DNA of 64,000 bases from JADFOI01 sp965218935 (GCA_965218935.1 CBDCMH010000001.1:496001-560000), one strand, 5' to 3'. Numbered from the stretch's first letter, positions 26,101 through 35,841 are shown. Numbers and translations: made by a program. The notes: a model not told the origin generated them from the sequence alone.

Positions 26101-27300
26101 ATGCTCCGGATTCCACTTTTGAACCTGATTCTCAGAGGAGGACTGCCTTCCTTCTACCACCTGTTGGGAGCTCTGGTTGTGGTGGGCCTGGGGATCGGGC
26201 TCATCGCTCCAAGCGAGCCGGAAGCCTACCTACCTCAAACTCAGGAGCAGGTCATCACGGCAGCGGAGTTCTCTCGTATGCTAAGAGAGTTCTCCGAGGA
26301 GGGGGGCTACTTCCTCTCAGACAACTTTGTTTCCAACGAGACTTCCTATCTGCATGTTCTGGACAAGTTGGAGGAACTTGCGGCTACGGGTGAGGGAGCT
26401 TACATCGGAGTTGGACCGGAACAGAACTTCACTTATATTGCGAAGATCCGTCCCCAAATTGCTTTCATCGTCGACATTCGCCGCCAGGCCATGATCCAGC
26501 AGCTCATGTACAAGGCGATCTTCCATCTCTCCGAGAACCGGGCCCAGTTTCTGTCGTTGTTGTTCAGCAAGCCTATGGGGGAAGAGAACCCTCCAGGATC
26601 CGATACCTCTTTGCCCGACCTGGTCGGCTACTTCGAGCGGACACCGGGAGCGGAAGAGACCTTCAGAGGGAACCTCGGCATCATTGAAAAGACCATCCAA
26701 ACAGATTTCCAGTTTCCGCTTTCCCCGGATGACCGATCTGCGTTGGAGTACGTCTATGCTGTTTTCTGGGAGGAAAATCTCGATATCCGTTTTTGGTTTC
26801 GGGGGAGATGGAGTTGGGGGCGTTTCCCAACGCTGAGAGGCATGATTCTGGAGAGGGACCTTCAAGGCCAGTTAGGCAATTTCCTGGCTCAGGAGAAAGA
26901 CTACCAGTTTGTTCGAGAGCTTCACCTGCGCAATCGGATTATTCCCGTGGTGGGAGATTTTTCCGGAAACAAAGCGCTCGCGACCGTGGGAGATTATCTT
27001 AAAAAGAACGGGTATTCCGTCAGCGTATTCTACACCTCCAATGTGGAGCAATATCTGTTTCGCAGCGGAATCTTTGGTGCCTTTGCTGAAAATATCCGAA
27101 AGTTACCGATCGACGACAAGAGCCTCTTCATACGTGCTTTTACGGGTATGGGAGGACTCCATCCTGCCCGGGTTCCCGGTCATCGCTTGAGCACCATCCT
27201 TCAGAAAATGACCGTCTTCCTGGAAGATTACGACCAGAACCTCTATCCCGATTATTGGGCTCTGCTCACCACCAATTTTATCGCCGGCAACCAACCCTGA
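26101..27300 (+). CDS. Conserved protein of unknown function (LIC_10091-like)
   Basis: About 399 residues with one N-terminal membrane segment (about 10-38), probably an anchor. Distinctive blocks are GYFLSDNFVSNETSYLHVLDKL, GAYIGVGPEQNFTYIAKIRP, AFIVDIRRQAM, VVGDFSGNKAL and SVSVFYTSNVEQYLF. From memory these recur in a widespread family named after Leptospira LIC_10091, with a Rossmann/methyltransferase-like fold but no established activity. A cupin gene follows after 13 bases. An in-frame GTG at 26098 is the alternative start. Confidence 0.7.
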   Translation: MLRIPLLNLILRGGLPSFYHLLGALVVVGLGIGLIAPSEPEAYLPQTQEQVITAAEFSRMLREFSEEGGYFLSDNFVSNETSYLHVLDKLEELAATGEGAYIGVGPEQNFTYIAKIRPQIAFIVDIRRQAMIQQLMYKAIFHLSENRAQFLSLLFSKPMGEENPPGSDTSLPDLVGYFERTPGAEETFRGNLGIIEKTIQTDFQFPLSPDDRSALEYVYAVFWEENLDIRFWFRGRWSWGRFPTLRGMILERDLQGQLGNFLAQEKDYQFVRELHLRNRIIPVVGDFSGNKALATVGDYLKKNGYSVSVFYTSNVEQYLFRSGIFGAFAENIRKLPIDDKSLFIRAFTGMGGLHPARVPGHRLSTILQKMTVFLEDYDQNLYPDYWALLTTNFIAGNQP

Positions 27301-27313
27301 AAGAGCTTTAGAC

Positions 27314-27712
27314 ATGGGAGAAGAAGAGAGCAGCGCTCAAAAAGCCACCCCAGAGGTGGTCAAGTCCACCAACGCAGTGGCGAAGAACGAGGTGGCGGCG
27401 GGTTCTGCTACCCAAACCCAGGTGTTGATCGGTGAGAAGGACGGCGCGCCCAACTTTTTTTTGCGGCGGTTCATCATGGGAGAGGGAGGGGGTATGCCAC
27501 GGCACACGAACACGGTTGAGCACGAACAGTACGTTTTGACCGGCAGGGCTCGGGTGGGTATTGGTGAAAAAGTTTATGAGGTGACGGCCAACGACGTTCT
27601 CTACATCCCCGCAGGCAGGCCTCACTTTTATGAAGTCCTGGAGGCCCCTTTCGAGTTTCTGTGCGTGGTGCCCAATACTCCCGACCGCCTGGAGATTCTG
27701 GACGACTGCTAG
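27314..27712 (+). CDS. Cupin-domain protein
   Basis: 132 residues. The two cupin motifs are MPRHTNTVEHEQYVLTGRARV and IPAGRPHFYEV, giving His, His, Glu and a distal His as metal ligands. A 40-residue Ala/Thr-rich N-terminal extension precedes the barrel. Probably in one unit with the upstream conserved gene. Substrate unknown. The 89 bases that follow hold a degenerate AATTTTGGGG/CCCCGAATTC palindrome related to families C and D, at a convergent gene junction. Confidence 0.8.
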   Translation: MGEEESSAQKATPEVVKSTNAVAKNEVAAGSATQTQVLIGEKDGAPNFFLRRFIMGEGGGMPRHTNTVEHEQYVLTGRARVGIGEKVYEVTANDVLYIPAGRPHFYEVLEAPFEFLCVVPNTPDRLEILDDC

Positions 27713-27801
27713 GAATTCCGGGACAGGCCCAAAATTGTGGTGTAAGGCCCTGAATTCAAAGAAGAATTTTTGGGGCTGGCACCTAATTCCCCGAATTCCC
27801 C

Positions 27802-30036
27802 TTAACCCCAGCTGAGATCGTGGTGCTTAAAGGGGATCGACCGAATGCGCTTGCCCGTCGCCCTGAAGATAGCGTTGGCTACTGCAGGGGGAGCCGCCGG
27901 CAGGGCAGTCTCGCCGATTCCACCCCACTTGTCACCGCCGCTGAGGGCAAAGTGGGTTTCCACTTCCGGCATCTCAGCCAACCGCATTAAGGGGTAGTCG
28001 TCAAAATTGCTCTGTACGACCCTCCCCTCTTCAAGGGTGATCTCGCCATATAACGCCGCGCTCAGACCATAGGCAATACAGCTTTCCACCTGATGTTCGA
28101 TGATGAGCGGATTGATGGTGTTTCCGCAGTCCAGTGCACAAACCACCTTCTCCACGGTCACTTCTCCCCGTTTGCTGACCGAAACCTGGGCGACTTCGGC
28201 GACGATGGTTCCGAAGCTGTCGCTGATGGCAAAGCCCTGTGCGGTTCCCTCAGGTAAAGACTTGCCCCAATCGGCTTTCTCCGCCACCTTGTCAAGCACA
28301 TTCAACAAGTGAGGAGAGCCACTGAGCAGGGCGCGCCGGAACTCGATGGGGTCCTTGCCACTGGCGTGTGCCACCTCGTCCATAAAAGATTCGAGCATGA
28401 AGATGTTATGGTTGACTCCGGGAGCACGCCAGAAGGACACGGGAATGTGCTTGTTCCTCATGATGAACTCAACCCGCTTGTTGGGGATGCTGTAGGCCAT
28501 GTTGGCCAGCCCGCTAACGGCGATCCGATCGATGCCGTTTCCGACCATCTCCCGCCGCAGCCAGTAGAAGATGGAATCGCTGGTAATCCGGTTGAACCAC
28601 GCCACCGGCATGCCGTCTGCCCCCAGTCCGGCCTGGAATTTGGCCATCGGGCTCGGGTTGTAGTAGTCGTTGTTCATGTCCTCTTCGCGGGTCCAGAGCA
28701 GATTGACAGGACGTCCCCCCAGGGTCTTGGCGATCTCAACGGCCTGGCGAACCTCGCTGCGGGATCCCCGGCCTCCAAAGCCGCCGCCCAGAAAGCAGTT
28801 GTGAACGTGCACATTTTCCGGTGCCAGGCCTGATTGCCTGGCCGCCTCCTGTAAGGCACCCTCGGGACTCTGGGTTCCCAGCCAAAGATCGACCCGGTTG
28901 TCCTTGACCTGGGCTGTACACCCCAAAGGCTCCATGGTGGCATGGGCCTGGTGGGGTGCGGAATAAACCGCTTCCACTACCTGGGCAGCATTTTTCATGG
29001 TACCCAGGGCATCGCCTTCGTCGAGCGCGATGGCCCCCGTTTTTTCATTCAGTACCTGAAGGTCCCCTTGGGCGACATCCTTGGAGTTGACATGGGTGTT
29101 GGGACCGTAGTCCCACTCGACGGGCAGAAGTTCCAGTGCCGTCTTGGCCCGCCACCAGGTGTCGGCGACCACGGCCACTCCGCTTCTCAAACCTCTCCCG
29201 GTGTTGTCGCCTTGAAATTCCACCACGGAATGCACCCCGGGACGGTTCTTGATGGCGTTAAAGTCGTAGCTCTTCACCGTGGCCCCCACGAGGGGGGAGG
29301 TTTTGGATGTGGCGAACAGCATGTCGGGCAGCCGGACGTCGGCACCAAAGGTGGCGCTGCCGTTCACCTTTAAGGGCGTGTCCAGTCTGGCCAGCGGTTT
29401 TCCCATCAGAGTGAACTGATCAGGCGTCTTGATGGCCGGTTCCTGAGGCAACTGGATACTGGCTGCTGCCGTGGCCAGCTCACCGTACTTAAGCGTTCGG
29501 CCTGTCCTTGTGTGAGTGACCACGCTGTCCTTGGCCGTGCAGGAGGATGCAGATACCCTCCACTGGTTGGCTGCCGCCTGAATCAGTCGCTCTCGGGCGC
29601 TCGCGCCCGCCTGCTGCAGGTATTCACGGGATCGCCGTACGGCGCCGCTGCCATTGGTGGCCATGCGCTTGTAGACCCCTCCTTCCTGCAGGCTCCGGTT
29701 AGCGGATGCGTATTCCGCCTTCACCTTATTCCAGTCGCACTGGAGCTCTTCGGCCACGATCATAGGCATCGAAGTGAAAACGCCCTCGCCCATTTCCGAC
29801 TGAGCGACGCGGATGGTCACGGTGTCATCCGGAGAAATGAGCAACCAGGCGTTGACCTCTGCGCCTGCTCCATCTGTGGGAGGTGTCCACGGTTTTCCCG
29901 CTATAGCGCCTTCCAGGTCAGTGGTCGCAGCCAAAACCTGGGCCCCAGGCAGGTAAAAACCCAGTACCATGCCGCCGCCCCCAGCGGCGGTGGTGACGAT
30001 GAAACTTCTGCGAGTCAATTCTCGATTGAGTGTCAT
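27802..30036 (-). CDS. Molybdenum hydroxylase large subunit, isoquinoline 1-oxidoreductase beta type, Tat-exported
   Basis: 744 residues with a twin-arginine signal (TRRSFIVTTAAGGGGM, arginines near 9-10). SEMGEGVFTSMPMIVAEEL, CFLGGGFGGRGS, SFWRAPGVNHNIFM and GIGETALPAAPPAVANAIF are xanthine oxidase-superfamily motifs of the IorB subgroup. With the 2Fe-2S subunit immediately upstream it forms a periplasmic molybdopterin dehydrogenase for an aldehyde or N-heterocycle; the substrate cannot be told. No cytochrome subunit is adjacent. Confidence 0.88.
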   Translation of the reverse strand: MTLNRELTRRSFIVTTAAGGGGMVLGFYLPGAQVLAATTDLEGAIAGKPWTPPTDGAGAEVNAWLLISPDDTVTIRVAQSEMGEGVFTSMPMIVAEELQCDWNKVKAEYASANRSLQEGGVYKRMATNGSGAVRRSREYLQQAGASARERLIQAAANQWRVSASSCTAKDSVVTHTRTGRTLKYGELATAAASIQLPQEPAIKTPDQFTLMGKPLARLDTPLKVNGSATFGADVRLPDMLFATSKTSPLVGATVKSYDFNAIKNRPGVHSVVEFQGDNTGRGLRSGVAVVADTWWRAKTALELLPVEWDYGPNTHVNSKDVAQGDLQVLNEKTGAIALDEGDALGTMKNAAQVVEAVYSAPHQAHATMEPLGCTAQVKDNRVDLWLGTQSPEGALQEAARQSGLAPENVHVHNCFLGGGFGGRGSRSEVRQAVEIAKTLGGRPVNLLWTREEDMNNDYYNPSPMAKFQAGLGADGMPVAWFNRITSDSIFYWLRREMVGNGIDRIAVSGLANMAYSIPNKRVEFIMRNKHIPVSFWRAPGVNHNIFMLESFMDEVAHASGKDPIEFRRALLSGSPHLLNVLDKVAEKADWGKSLPEGTAQGFAISDSFGTIVAEVAQVSVSKRGEVTVEKVVCALDCGNTINPLIIEHQVESCIAYGLSAALYGEITLEEGRVVQSNFDDYPLMRLAEMPEVETHFALSGGDKWGGIGETALPAAPPAVANAIFRATGKRIRSIPFKHHDLSWG

Positions 30037-30051
30037 GATGGTTCCTCCCTC

Positions 30052-30510
30052 CTATGCCGAGGCGATTTCGACCGCCCGGTGGATGGCCCGTCGGATCCGC
30101 ACGTAGGTACCGCAGCGACAGAGATTGGTCATCTCCCGATCAATGTCGGCGTCGCTCGGGTTGGGATTCTTGTCGAGGAAGGCTGCGGCTGCCATGATCT
30201 GCCCGGACTGGCAGTAGCCGCACTGGGGAACATCCTCCTGGGTCCAGGCCACCTGGACCGGATGGCTGCTGTCCTGTGACAGTCCCTCGATGGTGGTGAT
30301 GTCCTTGCCGATCACGGTGCTGGCTGGGGTCACGCAGGAGCGAACGGCCCGCCCATTCACGTGCACGGTACAGGCACCACATGCGGAGATGCCGCACCCG
30401 TACTTGGTACCGGTCAGACCCATGGTGTCCCGGAGCACCCAAAGCAGGGGTGTCTCGGGCTCGATATCCACGCTATGAGATCGCCCGTTAATGTTGAGTT
30501 TGAAAGCCAT
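30052..30510 (-). CDS. 2Fe-2S subunit of molybdenum hydroxylase (IorA/CoxS type)
   Basis: 152 residues from ATG 30510, preceded by GGAGGTGCTGA. The plant-type ferredoxin cluster is GCGISACGACTVHVNG with a fourth cysteine in RSCVTP, and the second cluster lies in QCGYCQSGQIM and CRCGTYVRIRRAI. It passes electrons from the molybdenum site of the 744-residue subunit encoded 15 bases downstream. A longer upstream frame lacks a ribosome site and is rejected. Confidence 0.9.
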   Translation of the reverse strand: MAFKLNINGRSHSVDIEPETPLLWVLRDTMGLTGTKYGCGISACGACTVHVNGRAVRSCVTPASTVIGKDITTIEGLSQDSSHPVQVAWTQEDVPQCGYCQSGQIMAAAAFLDKNPNPSDADIDREMTNLCRCGTYVRIRRAIHRAVEIASA

Positions 30511-30668
30511 ATTCAGCACCTCCGTTGGATCAATGAAGGTCGTCGACGCTCCCTGGACTCGGATGCGCCGATACAACTGGCATTAATTTAAAACTTGGCA
30601 ATGAAGCTCATATTAGCACAAGTCGCCCACAACCCCCAACATAAGTAACAGTCGGATAGTGGCCAACC

Positions 30669-33600
30669 TTAGCGAAAATTCCGGGCCCAGAGGTCGATGT
30701 CGATTCCGGAGATGGGCTTGAATCTTCGGGCCCGGATCGAGGTCACGTTGTTTCTGTTTTGCAGGGTCCCTTCCACCCATATAAAAGGCTCGCTGATTAG
30801 CAAGAGTCGGTTCTGCTCGAACAAGTCCGGGTGAACCACAATGTTGGATATTCCACTCTCATCCTCCAGACTCATGAAGAGAAACCCGCGAGCCGTTTGG
30901 GGCCGCTGGCGAGCGATAACGCCTCCCACCACTCGCACTCGTTTTCCGTCAGATAAAGAAGGGAGTTGTGAAGCGCGAAGGATCCCCAGGCGGGTCAGCT
31001 TTTGACGCTGAAGGGCCATGGGGTGAGGCCCTAGAGTCACACCTGTGCCACAGTAATCTGCCAGCAGGCGTTCCTGAGCGTGCATGTCCCTCAGCGGAGA
31101 TTCCGCTTCTTCCTGGGAGGAATCCTGCCGGGCAAAAAGCGGCCCTCCCGGACGACAGGCTTTTTCCACTTGCCAGAGGGCCTGGCGCCGTTTCATCCCA
31201 AAGCCATTGAGGGCCCCGATCTCGGCCAATGTTGTCATTTCCGTTTTTCGTAAACCAATCCTCTGGCGCAGATCATCCATGGAGCTGAACAAACATTTGC
31301 GCCTCTCCTTTTCAAGGGTCTTTCCCGCTTCTTCTCGTAGTCCTGCCACATACATCAACCCCAGCCGAACCGATCCATCTTCTTCAAGGCTGCAAAACCA
31401 GTCGGATTGGAAAACATCGACGGGCTTGATGCGCTGGCCGTGGCGCTGGGCGTCTTTGACCAGGGTGGACGGATGATAAAAGCCCATGGGCTGGTTGTTC
31501 AAAAGGGCCGCACAAAAAGCGGCAGGGTAGTGGACTTTGATGTAGGCACTGGCATAAGCCAGCAGGGCAAAACTCGCCGAGTGCGATTCGGGAAATCCAT
31601 AGAGGGCAAAAGAGCTAATGTAGTGAATGATCGTTTCAGCGGCCTCTCCGGTGATCCCGTTGCGTTGGAGACCCTGGTGCAGCTTGAGTTCGATTTCTTT
31701 CATGCGGATGTTGGCCCGTTTGAAGCCTAAGGCCCGCCTCAACTCTTCGGCTTCACCTCCCGTAAATCCGGCCGCCACCATGGCAATGCGCAGCAGTTGT
31801 TCCTGAAACAGAGGAATTCCCAGGGTGCGCTCCAGGATGGGCTTAAGGGAAGGGTGCGGGTAGGTCACCGGTTCCTCTCCTGTCCGGCGCCTGATGTAGG
31901 GATGAACCATCTGTCCCACGATGGGACCGGGCCGGATGATGGCAATTTCCACTACCAGGTCATAAAAACAGCGAGGCTTCAGGCGGGGTAAAGTGGCCAT
32001 CTGAGCCCGGCTCTCGACTTGGAAGACCCCGATCGTATCGGCTTTCTGCAGCATGGCGTAGACCTGGGGATCATCGGCAGGAAGGTGAGCCAGGTCCAGT
32101 TCCTCCCCCGATTGGTGAATGAGCTGAAGAGAATCTTGAAGGGCCGCCATCATTCCTAGTCCCAACAGATCCACTTTGATGATTCCTAAATCGGCGCAGT
32201 CTTCTTTGTCCCATTGGATCACTCTTCTTCCGGGCATGGTGGCATTTTCCAGTGGAACCACTTTGTCCAGATGTCCCTGAGCGATGACCATCCCTCCCGA
32301 GTGTTGTCCCAAATGGCGAGGGAGGTCCTGGATTTGTGCCCACAGCTGCACAAGGTTTTGTACTCGTGAATGAGAAAGATCCAATCCCGCTTCCTTGAAG
32401 CGCTGGGGCAATTCCTCTTCGAGGCCTTCCCCTCTCCAGGTCCTCATGAGGTGGGAGAGGCGATCCAGCGTTTCTTGAGGAAACCCCAGGGCTTTCCCCA
32501 CCTCGCGGACGGCACTCTTGGCCCGGTAGGTGATCACGTTGGCGGTCATGGCCGCTCCTTTTTCGCCGTAGCGCTCGTAAACGTATTGAAGGACGCGTTC
32601 TCGCCGTTCGCCACTGGGAAGATCCAGGTCGATATCCGGCCATTCCCCTCGTTCTTCAGAGAGGAACCGCTCAAAGAGCAGGTCCATGCCGACCGGGTCA
32701 ACGGCTGTGATCCCCAGGCTGTAGCAAACGGCGCTGTTGGCCGCTGATCCACGTCCCTGCACCAGGATATCGTGCTGACGGCAGAAGCAAACGATTTCCC
32801 AGACAATCAAAAAGTAACCGGCCAGATCCAGTTTTTCGATCAGATCCAACTCCCGTGCAATTTGTCGCTGAGCTCGTTTGTGGTAAGGACGATAACGCTG
32901 GCGCGCACCTTCATCAGCCAGTTTTCGCAAATAATGGATCATGCTCTCTCCGGAGGGAACAGGATATTCCGGGAAGCGATAACCCAAGTCCTCCAAAGTA
33001 AAGGTGAGTCGTTGTGAGAGTTCCACGGTGTGAGCCAGAGCTTCGGGAAGATCTACAAAGAGTTGCTCCATCTGGGCAGGTGTTTTCAGATGACACTCCG
33101 CATTGCGATTCAGTAACCTCCCCGCTTTGTCCAACGTGGTCTTGTGACGGATGCAGGTGAGAATATCCAGCAGAGGACGGCCCTGGGTTCGGGCATAACG
33201 AACGCCGTTGGTCGCCAGCAGGGGGAGATGGTGGCGGCGGCTCAAGTCGGCCAAGGCCTGATTGGCTGCCTCTTGTCGCCGGTCGAAGTGACGCTGCAGT
33301 TCGATGTAGACTCGATTGGGACCGTAAATTCCCCGAAGTTGCTGAAGACAGCGAAGAGCTCCTTGGAGACCGCTTTTTCCCAATGCCAGTCTCAAGGGTC
33401 CTTGAGGTCCGCCCGTCAAGCAGACCAGTCCGGAGGCGAATTCCTCTAGCTCATGGGGAGCGGCCACTCCTTCCCCCTTCCTGGAGCGCAGCTTCATGCA
33501 GGTGATGAGACGGCACAGGTTTTGGTAACCGACTTGGCTTTCAACGAGCAGAGGAAGTTGAGCGGTTTGCTCACATCCGTTGTGCAGAGTGATTTCAGCT

Positions 33601-33791
33601 CCTACGATCGGTTGCAGTCCTGCTTCGCGACAGGCTTTGTAAAAACGGGGTGCCCCATAGACTCCGTCACGATCCAGTAAAGCCAAGGCAGGATAGTTCA
33701 GGCGAGCCGCCTCTTTCACCAATTCTTCGGGAAGTGAAGACCCCTCTAAAAAACTAAAAGCACTGCAGGTATGAAGTTCGATGTAGGACAT
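30669..33791 (-). CDS. dnaE2: Error-prone DNA polymerase DnaE2 (ImuC)
   Basis: 1040 residues from ATG 33791 (MSYIELHTCSAFSFLEG). The ten-residue upstream extension MSAVSCQLSA is encoded by a repetitive GTCAGTTGTCAG run and is rejected. PHP domain at the N-terminus; the polymerase core has GRGSAANSAVCY and WPDIDLDLPSGERRERV with catalytic aspartates; C-terminal OB fold GGVIARQRPQTARGFLFMSLED. It lacks the beta-binding C-terminus of replicative DnaE. Works with ImuA and ImuB, encoded upstream on the same strand, in damage-induced mutagenesis. Confidence 0.93.
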   Translation of the reverse strand: MSYIELHTCSAFSFLEGSSLPEELVKEAARLNYPALALLDRDGVYGAPRFYKACREAGLQPIVGAEITLHNGCEQTAQLPLLVESQVGYQNLCRLITCMKLRSRKGEGVAAPHELEEFASGLVCLTGGPQGPLRLALGKSGLQGALRCLQQLRGIYGPNRVYIELQRHFDRRQEAANQALADLSRRHHLPLLATNGVRYARTQGRPLLDILTCIRHKTTLDKAGRLLNRNAECHLKTPAQMEQLFVDLPEALAHTVELSQRLTFTLEDLGYRFPEYPVPSGESMIHYLRKLADEGARQRYRPYHKRAQRQIARELDLIEKLDLAGYFLIVWEIVCFCRQHDILVQGRGSAANSAVCYSLGITAVDPVGMDLLFERFLSEERGEWPDIDLDLPSGERRERVLQYVYERYGEKGAAMTANVITYRAKSAVREVGKALGFPQETLDRLSHLMRTWRGEGLEEELPQRFKEAGLDLSHSRVQNLVQLWAQIQDLPRHLGQHSGGMVIAQGHLDKVVPLENATMPGRRVIQWDKEDCADLGIIKVDLLGLGMMAALQDSLQLIHQSGEELDLAHLPADDPQVYAMLQKADTIGVFQVESRAQMATLPRLKPRCFYDLVVEIAIIRPGPIVGQMVHPYIRRRTGEEPVTYPHPSLKPILERTLGIPLFQEQLLRIAMVAAGFTGGEAEELRRALGFKRANIRMKEIELKLHQGLQRNGITGEAAETIIHYISSFALYGFPESHSASFALLAYASAYIKVHYPAAFCAALLNNQPMGFYHPSTLVKDAQRHGQRIKPVDVFQSDWFCSLEEDGSVRLGLMYVAGLREEAGKTLEKERRKCLFSSMDDLRQRIGLRKTEMTTLAEIGALNGFGMKRRQALWQVEKACRPGGPLFARQDSSQEEAESPLRDMHAQERLLADYCGTGVTLGPHPMALQRQKLTRLGILRASQLPSLSDGKRVRVVGGVIARQRPQTARGFLFMSLEDESGISNIVVHPDLFEQNRLLLISEPFIWVEGTLQNRNNVTSIRARRFKPISGIDIDLWARNFR

Positions 33792-33900
33792 GGCTGACAA
33801 CTGACAACTGACAGCTGACACAAAGAACTGACAACAGATAACAGACCAGCTGAAATCCGAAAATTCGAAATCCGGAACCTGGAATCTTCTGTGTTAATCA
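33780..33900. repeat. family H repeat between imuB and dnaE2
   Basis: GACAACTGACAACTGACAGC, then CAAAGAACTGACAACAGATAAC and CCGAAAATTCGAAATCCGG words. It resembles 480-645 upstream of lutA. The dnaE2 ATG lies in it, and dnaE2 has no clear ribosome site of its own. Confidence 0.4.
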
Positions 33901-33932
33901 GCTGTTTTTTTTGAATGTCAGCTGTCAGCTCT

Positions 33933-35162
33933 TCAATCGTAAATTCCTTCCAAAAACCAAGCCCTCTTACAGCGATCCCAATAGATCCGACAAATCGATC
34001 CATCCAGTAGTTCCACATCCCACTCATCGCGAGCCCACTCATGATTCGTCCCGGTCCACCAATCTCCGGAAGAGCGCCAGGGTCCGGCAGAGGTCACAAT
34101 CTGGTGGGATCGAATGTGTGTGGGTCGGGGAGGACGAAATCTCCGTAGGGAAAGTTGAGCGGTAGCTGCTGCTCTCTTTTTTCTCTCTCTTTCTCTCTTT
34201 CTCTCTTTCTCTCGGCACGCGAAGCGTGCCTCCATCTCGATGGCATCGGGACGATGAGTATCCCGTAAAACAGGAGACCCGATATTGCTTTTCCCATGCA
34301 GGGCGGTGAGCCGGCCCAAAGTATGGGACACCTTCTCAGGATTGGGGAGAGAAGGTTCAAGCAACGAGTACTGGATGAATCTTGGAGGAGCCGGGATGGC
34401 TTGAAGCGAAACACCCACAATCCCTGAGTTGGGCGGATGGGATTGAAGATCTAACCGCAGCAGTGAGAGGAGAAGTTTGGGATACCGCGTGGGGAAAGCT
34501 ACGGGGAGAGTCCGTTCGTAGACCGTACGGTTGTCCAATCGCAAAACAAGGTGGAGAGCGCGAACGGCTAATCCGTAGTTTCGAAGGCGAACACAGAGTT
34601 GCTCCAGGATTCTTCCCAGAATAAAGGTGAGTGACTCGAGTGAATCCAGCGCCCATTCCAGTTCCTGACTTTCTTCAAAATGGGGTTCTTTCACAGGGGA
34701 TGGAAAAGATTCAACGTCCTGGCCCCGCGCCATTTTCTGCAGACGCAGTCCTGCTTGTCCCAGACGGGCGACCAATTCCTCTTCCGGCAGGGCCGCCAGT
34801 TCGCCTAGAGTACGGATTCCCCACTGGGACAAGGTCGAAAGAAGTTTGCAGTCGGACTCCTGTAAAACCAGGGAGAGCAGGTGGACCGGCAAAGATGCCA
34901 GGAAATCCCGTTCCTTGCCGGGAGCAACAACGGTACCCGATTGAGTTTGAGCCGCAAGAATAGCCGTGATCCGCGTGGAAGAGATTCCGACTTTGAGCGG
35001 ATGAATGTGTTGGAGTAGTTTCTTAAGGGCCTTTCTTTCAGATCTTGCTGTCACTTCCAGAAGGAGTCCGTCCGGAGGGCAAATCTCGATCCGGGGAGAG
35101 AGTCGCTGAGCGATGTCCAGGCGGGACGGACTGGAGCTAAAAATGGCTATAAAACGTGGCAT
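33933..35162 (-). CDS. imuB: ImuB, Y-family polymerase-like mutasome subunit
   Basis: 409 residues from ATG 35162, overlapping the 3' end of imuA by 26 bases. LSTLSQWGIRTLGELAALPEEELVARLGQAG is the helix-hairpin-helix, and the C-terminus WDVELLDGSICRIYWDRCKRAWFLEGIYD is the ImuB signature. The N-terminus IAIFSSSPSRLDIAQRL lacks the acidic active site of true Y polymerases, as expected for a structural subunit. Shorter than many ImuB (about 500). A basic EKERKRERERKKR insert comes from a CTTT-type microsatellite, close to the tail. Confidence 0.85.
   Translation of the reverse strand: MPRFIAIFSSSPSRLDIAQRLSPRIEICPPDGLLLEVTARSERKALKKLLQHIHPLKVGISSTRITAILAAQTQSGTVVAPGKERDFLASLPVHLLSLVLQESDCKLLSTLSQWGIRTLGELAALPEEELVARLGQAGLRLQKMARGQDVESFPSPVKEPHFEESQELEWALDSLESLTFILGRILEQLCVRLRNYGLAVRALHLVLRLDNRTVYERTLPVAFPTRYPKLLLSLLRLDLQSHPPNSGIVGVSLQAIPAPPRFIQYSLLEPSLPNPEKVSHTLGRLTALHGKSNIGSPVLRDTHRPDAIEMEARFACREKERKRERERKKRAAATAQLSLRRFRPPRPTHIRSHQIVTSAGPWRSSGDWWTGTNHEWARDEWDVELLDGSICRIYWDRCKRAWFLEGIYD
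34171..34213. repeat. CT-rich microsatellite in imuB
   Basis: Repeated CTCTTT/CTCTCTTT units in the coding sequence, read as alternating Arg, Glu and Lys on the minus strand. Slippage here would shift the imuB frame about 85 residues before its end. Confidence 0.8.
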
Positions 35163-35775
35163 GGTTGGGATTCTTTCCCCGTAGCAATTCAATTTCTGTG
35201 CAAATACCCCGTAAGAGACAGGCGTGCCGCAGAGGAACTTCCCTGCTCGTGAAACCCCACTGAGCTTTGCGCCGTCGGAGCGAGATCACCACCGATGCTG
35301 CACTGCCCGCCGTAGTCTCATCCCCCAATATCAGTAAAATCGTGGGTGTTCCCTGAACAGCCCGTTTCAGCCTGAACCCACAACGAAAGGGGATTTTGTG
35401 AAGGGTTTCCCCTGCATCGAGCACGACGATTCCAAATCCGCCTGCTTGAGCCAGAATGTCGACTGCTTTTAAGGCCCCACCGCGGACCCAAAGTAAGCGC
35501 TGCAGGTCAATTCCTGCTTTTCGAGCAAAAGCCGGATCCAGTGAAGAGAAGGAATCCACGTAAGCAACCACTTCTCCTCGTTGGGTTGCTTGAGACAGGA
35601 TGGAGAGAAGAAGACTGGTTTTCCCACTGGAAGAAGGTCCTACGATCTCCGTGATTTGGCCGCGTGGGATGCCTCCTGAAAGCAGAAGATCCAGATGCTT
35701 CATTCCGGTAGATAAAAATGTTCTCTGCGTCCTTTCCTTGAATTGTGATCCACGAAGAGGGAGCGCATGCAGCAT
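35137..35775 (-). CDS. imuA: ImuA, RecA-like mutasome regulator
   Basis: 212 residues, RecA-like fold with Walker A GPSSSGKT (46-53), GGIPRGQITEI ahead of it, YVDSFSSLDPAFARKAGIDLQRLLWVR and a Walker B-like FGIVVLDAG. First gene of imuA-imuB-dnaE2. AAAGGTGAAATT precedes the ATG and a good promoter lies upstream. It is thought to assemble ImuB and DnaE2 at stalled forks. Confidence 0.87.
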   Translation of the reverse strand: MLHALPLRGSQFKERTQRTFLSTGMKHLDLLLSGGIPRGQITEIVGPSSSGKTSLLLSILSQATQRGEVVAYVDSFSSLDPAFARKAGIDLQRLLWVRGGALKAVDILAQAGGFGIVVLDAGETLHKIPFRCGFRLKRAVQGTPTILLILGDETTAGSAASVVISLRRRKAQWGFTSREVPLRHACLLRGICTEIELLRGKNPNHATFYSHF

Positions 35776-35796
35776 AATTTCACCTTTTGTTCACCT

Positions 35797-35825
35797 ATGG
35801 TAATGTGACGAATTCTTGCTGTCAA
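35797..35825 (-). promoter_or_regulatory. Candidate promoter of imuA-imuB-dnaE2
   Basis: On the minus strand TTGACA (35820-35825), 17 bases, then TACCAT (35797-35802), 21 bases before the imuA ATG. The -10 overlaps ACC-ATA-GGT symmetry followed by GAAC, where an SOS repressor could bind; no known LexA box is matched with confidence. Confidence 0.5.
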
Positions 35826-35841
35826 TAGGAAAATTCGGGGT

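Noticed and set aside
30669..33821. dnaE2 start at 33821 with extra MSAVSCQLSA
   Set aside because: These codons are a GTCAGTTGTCAG repeat; the family N-terminus begins at MSYIELHTCSAF.
35776..35830. LexA/SOS box upstream of imuA
   Set aside because: GTTC-N7-GTAA and ACC-N3-GGT symmetry are only near-matches to known LexA operators; kept as a promoter with possible operator.
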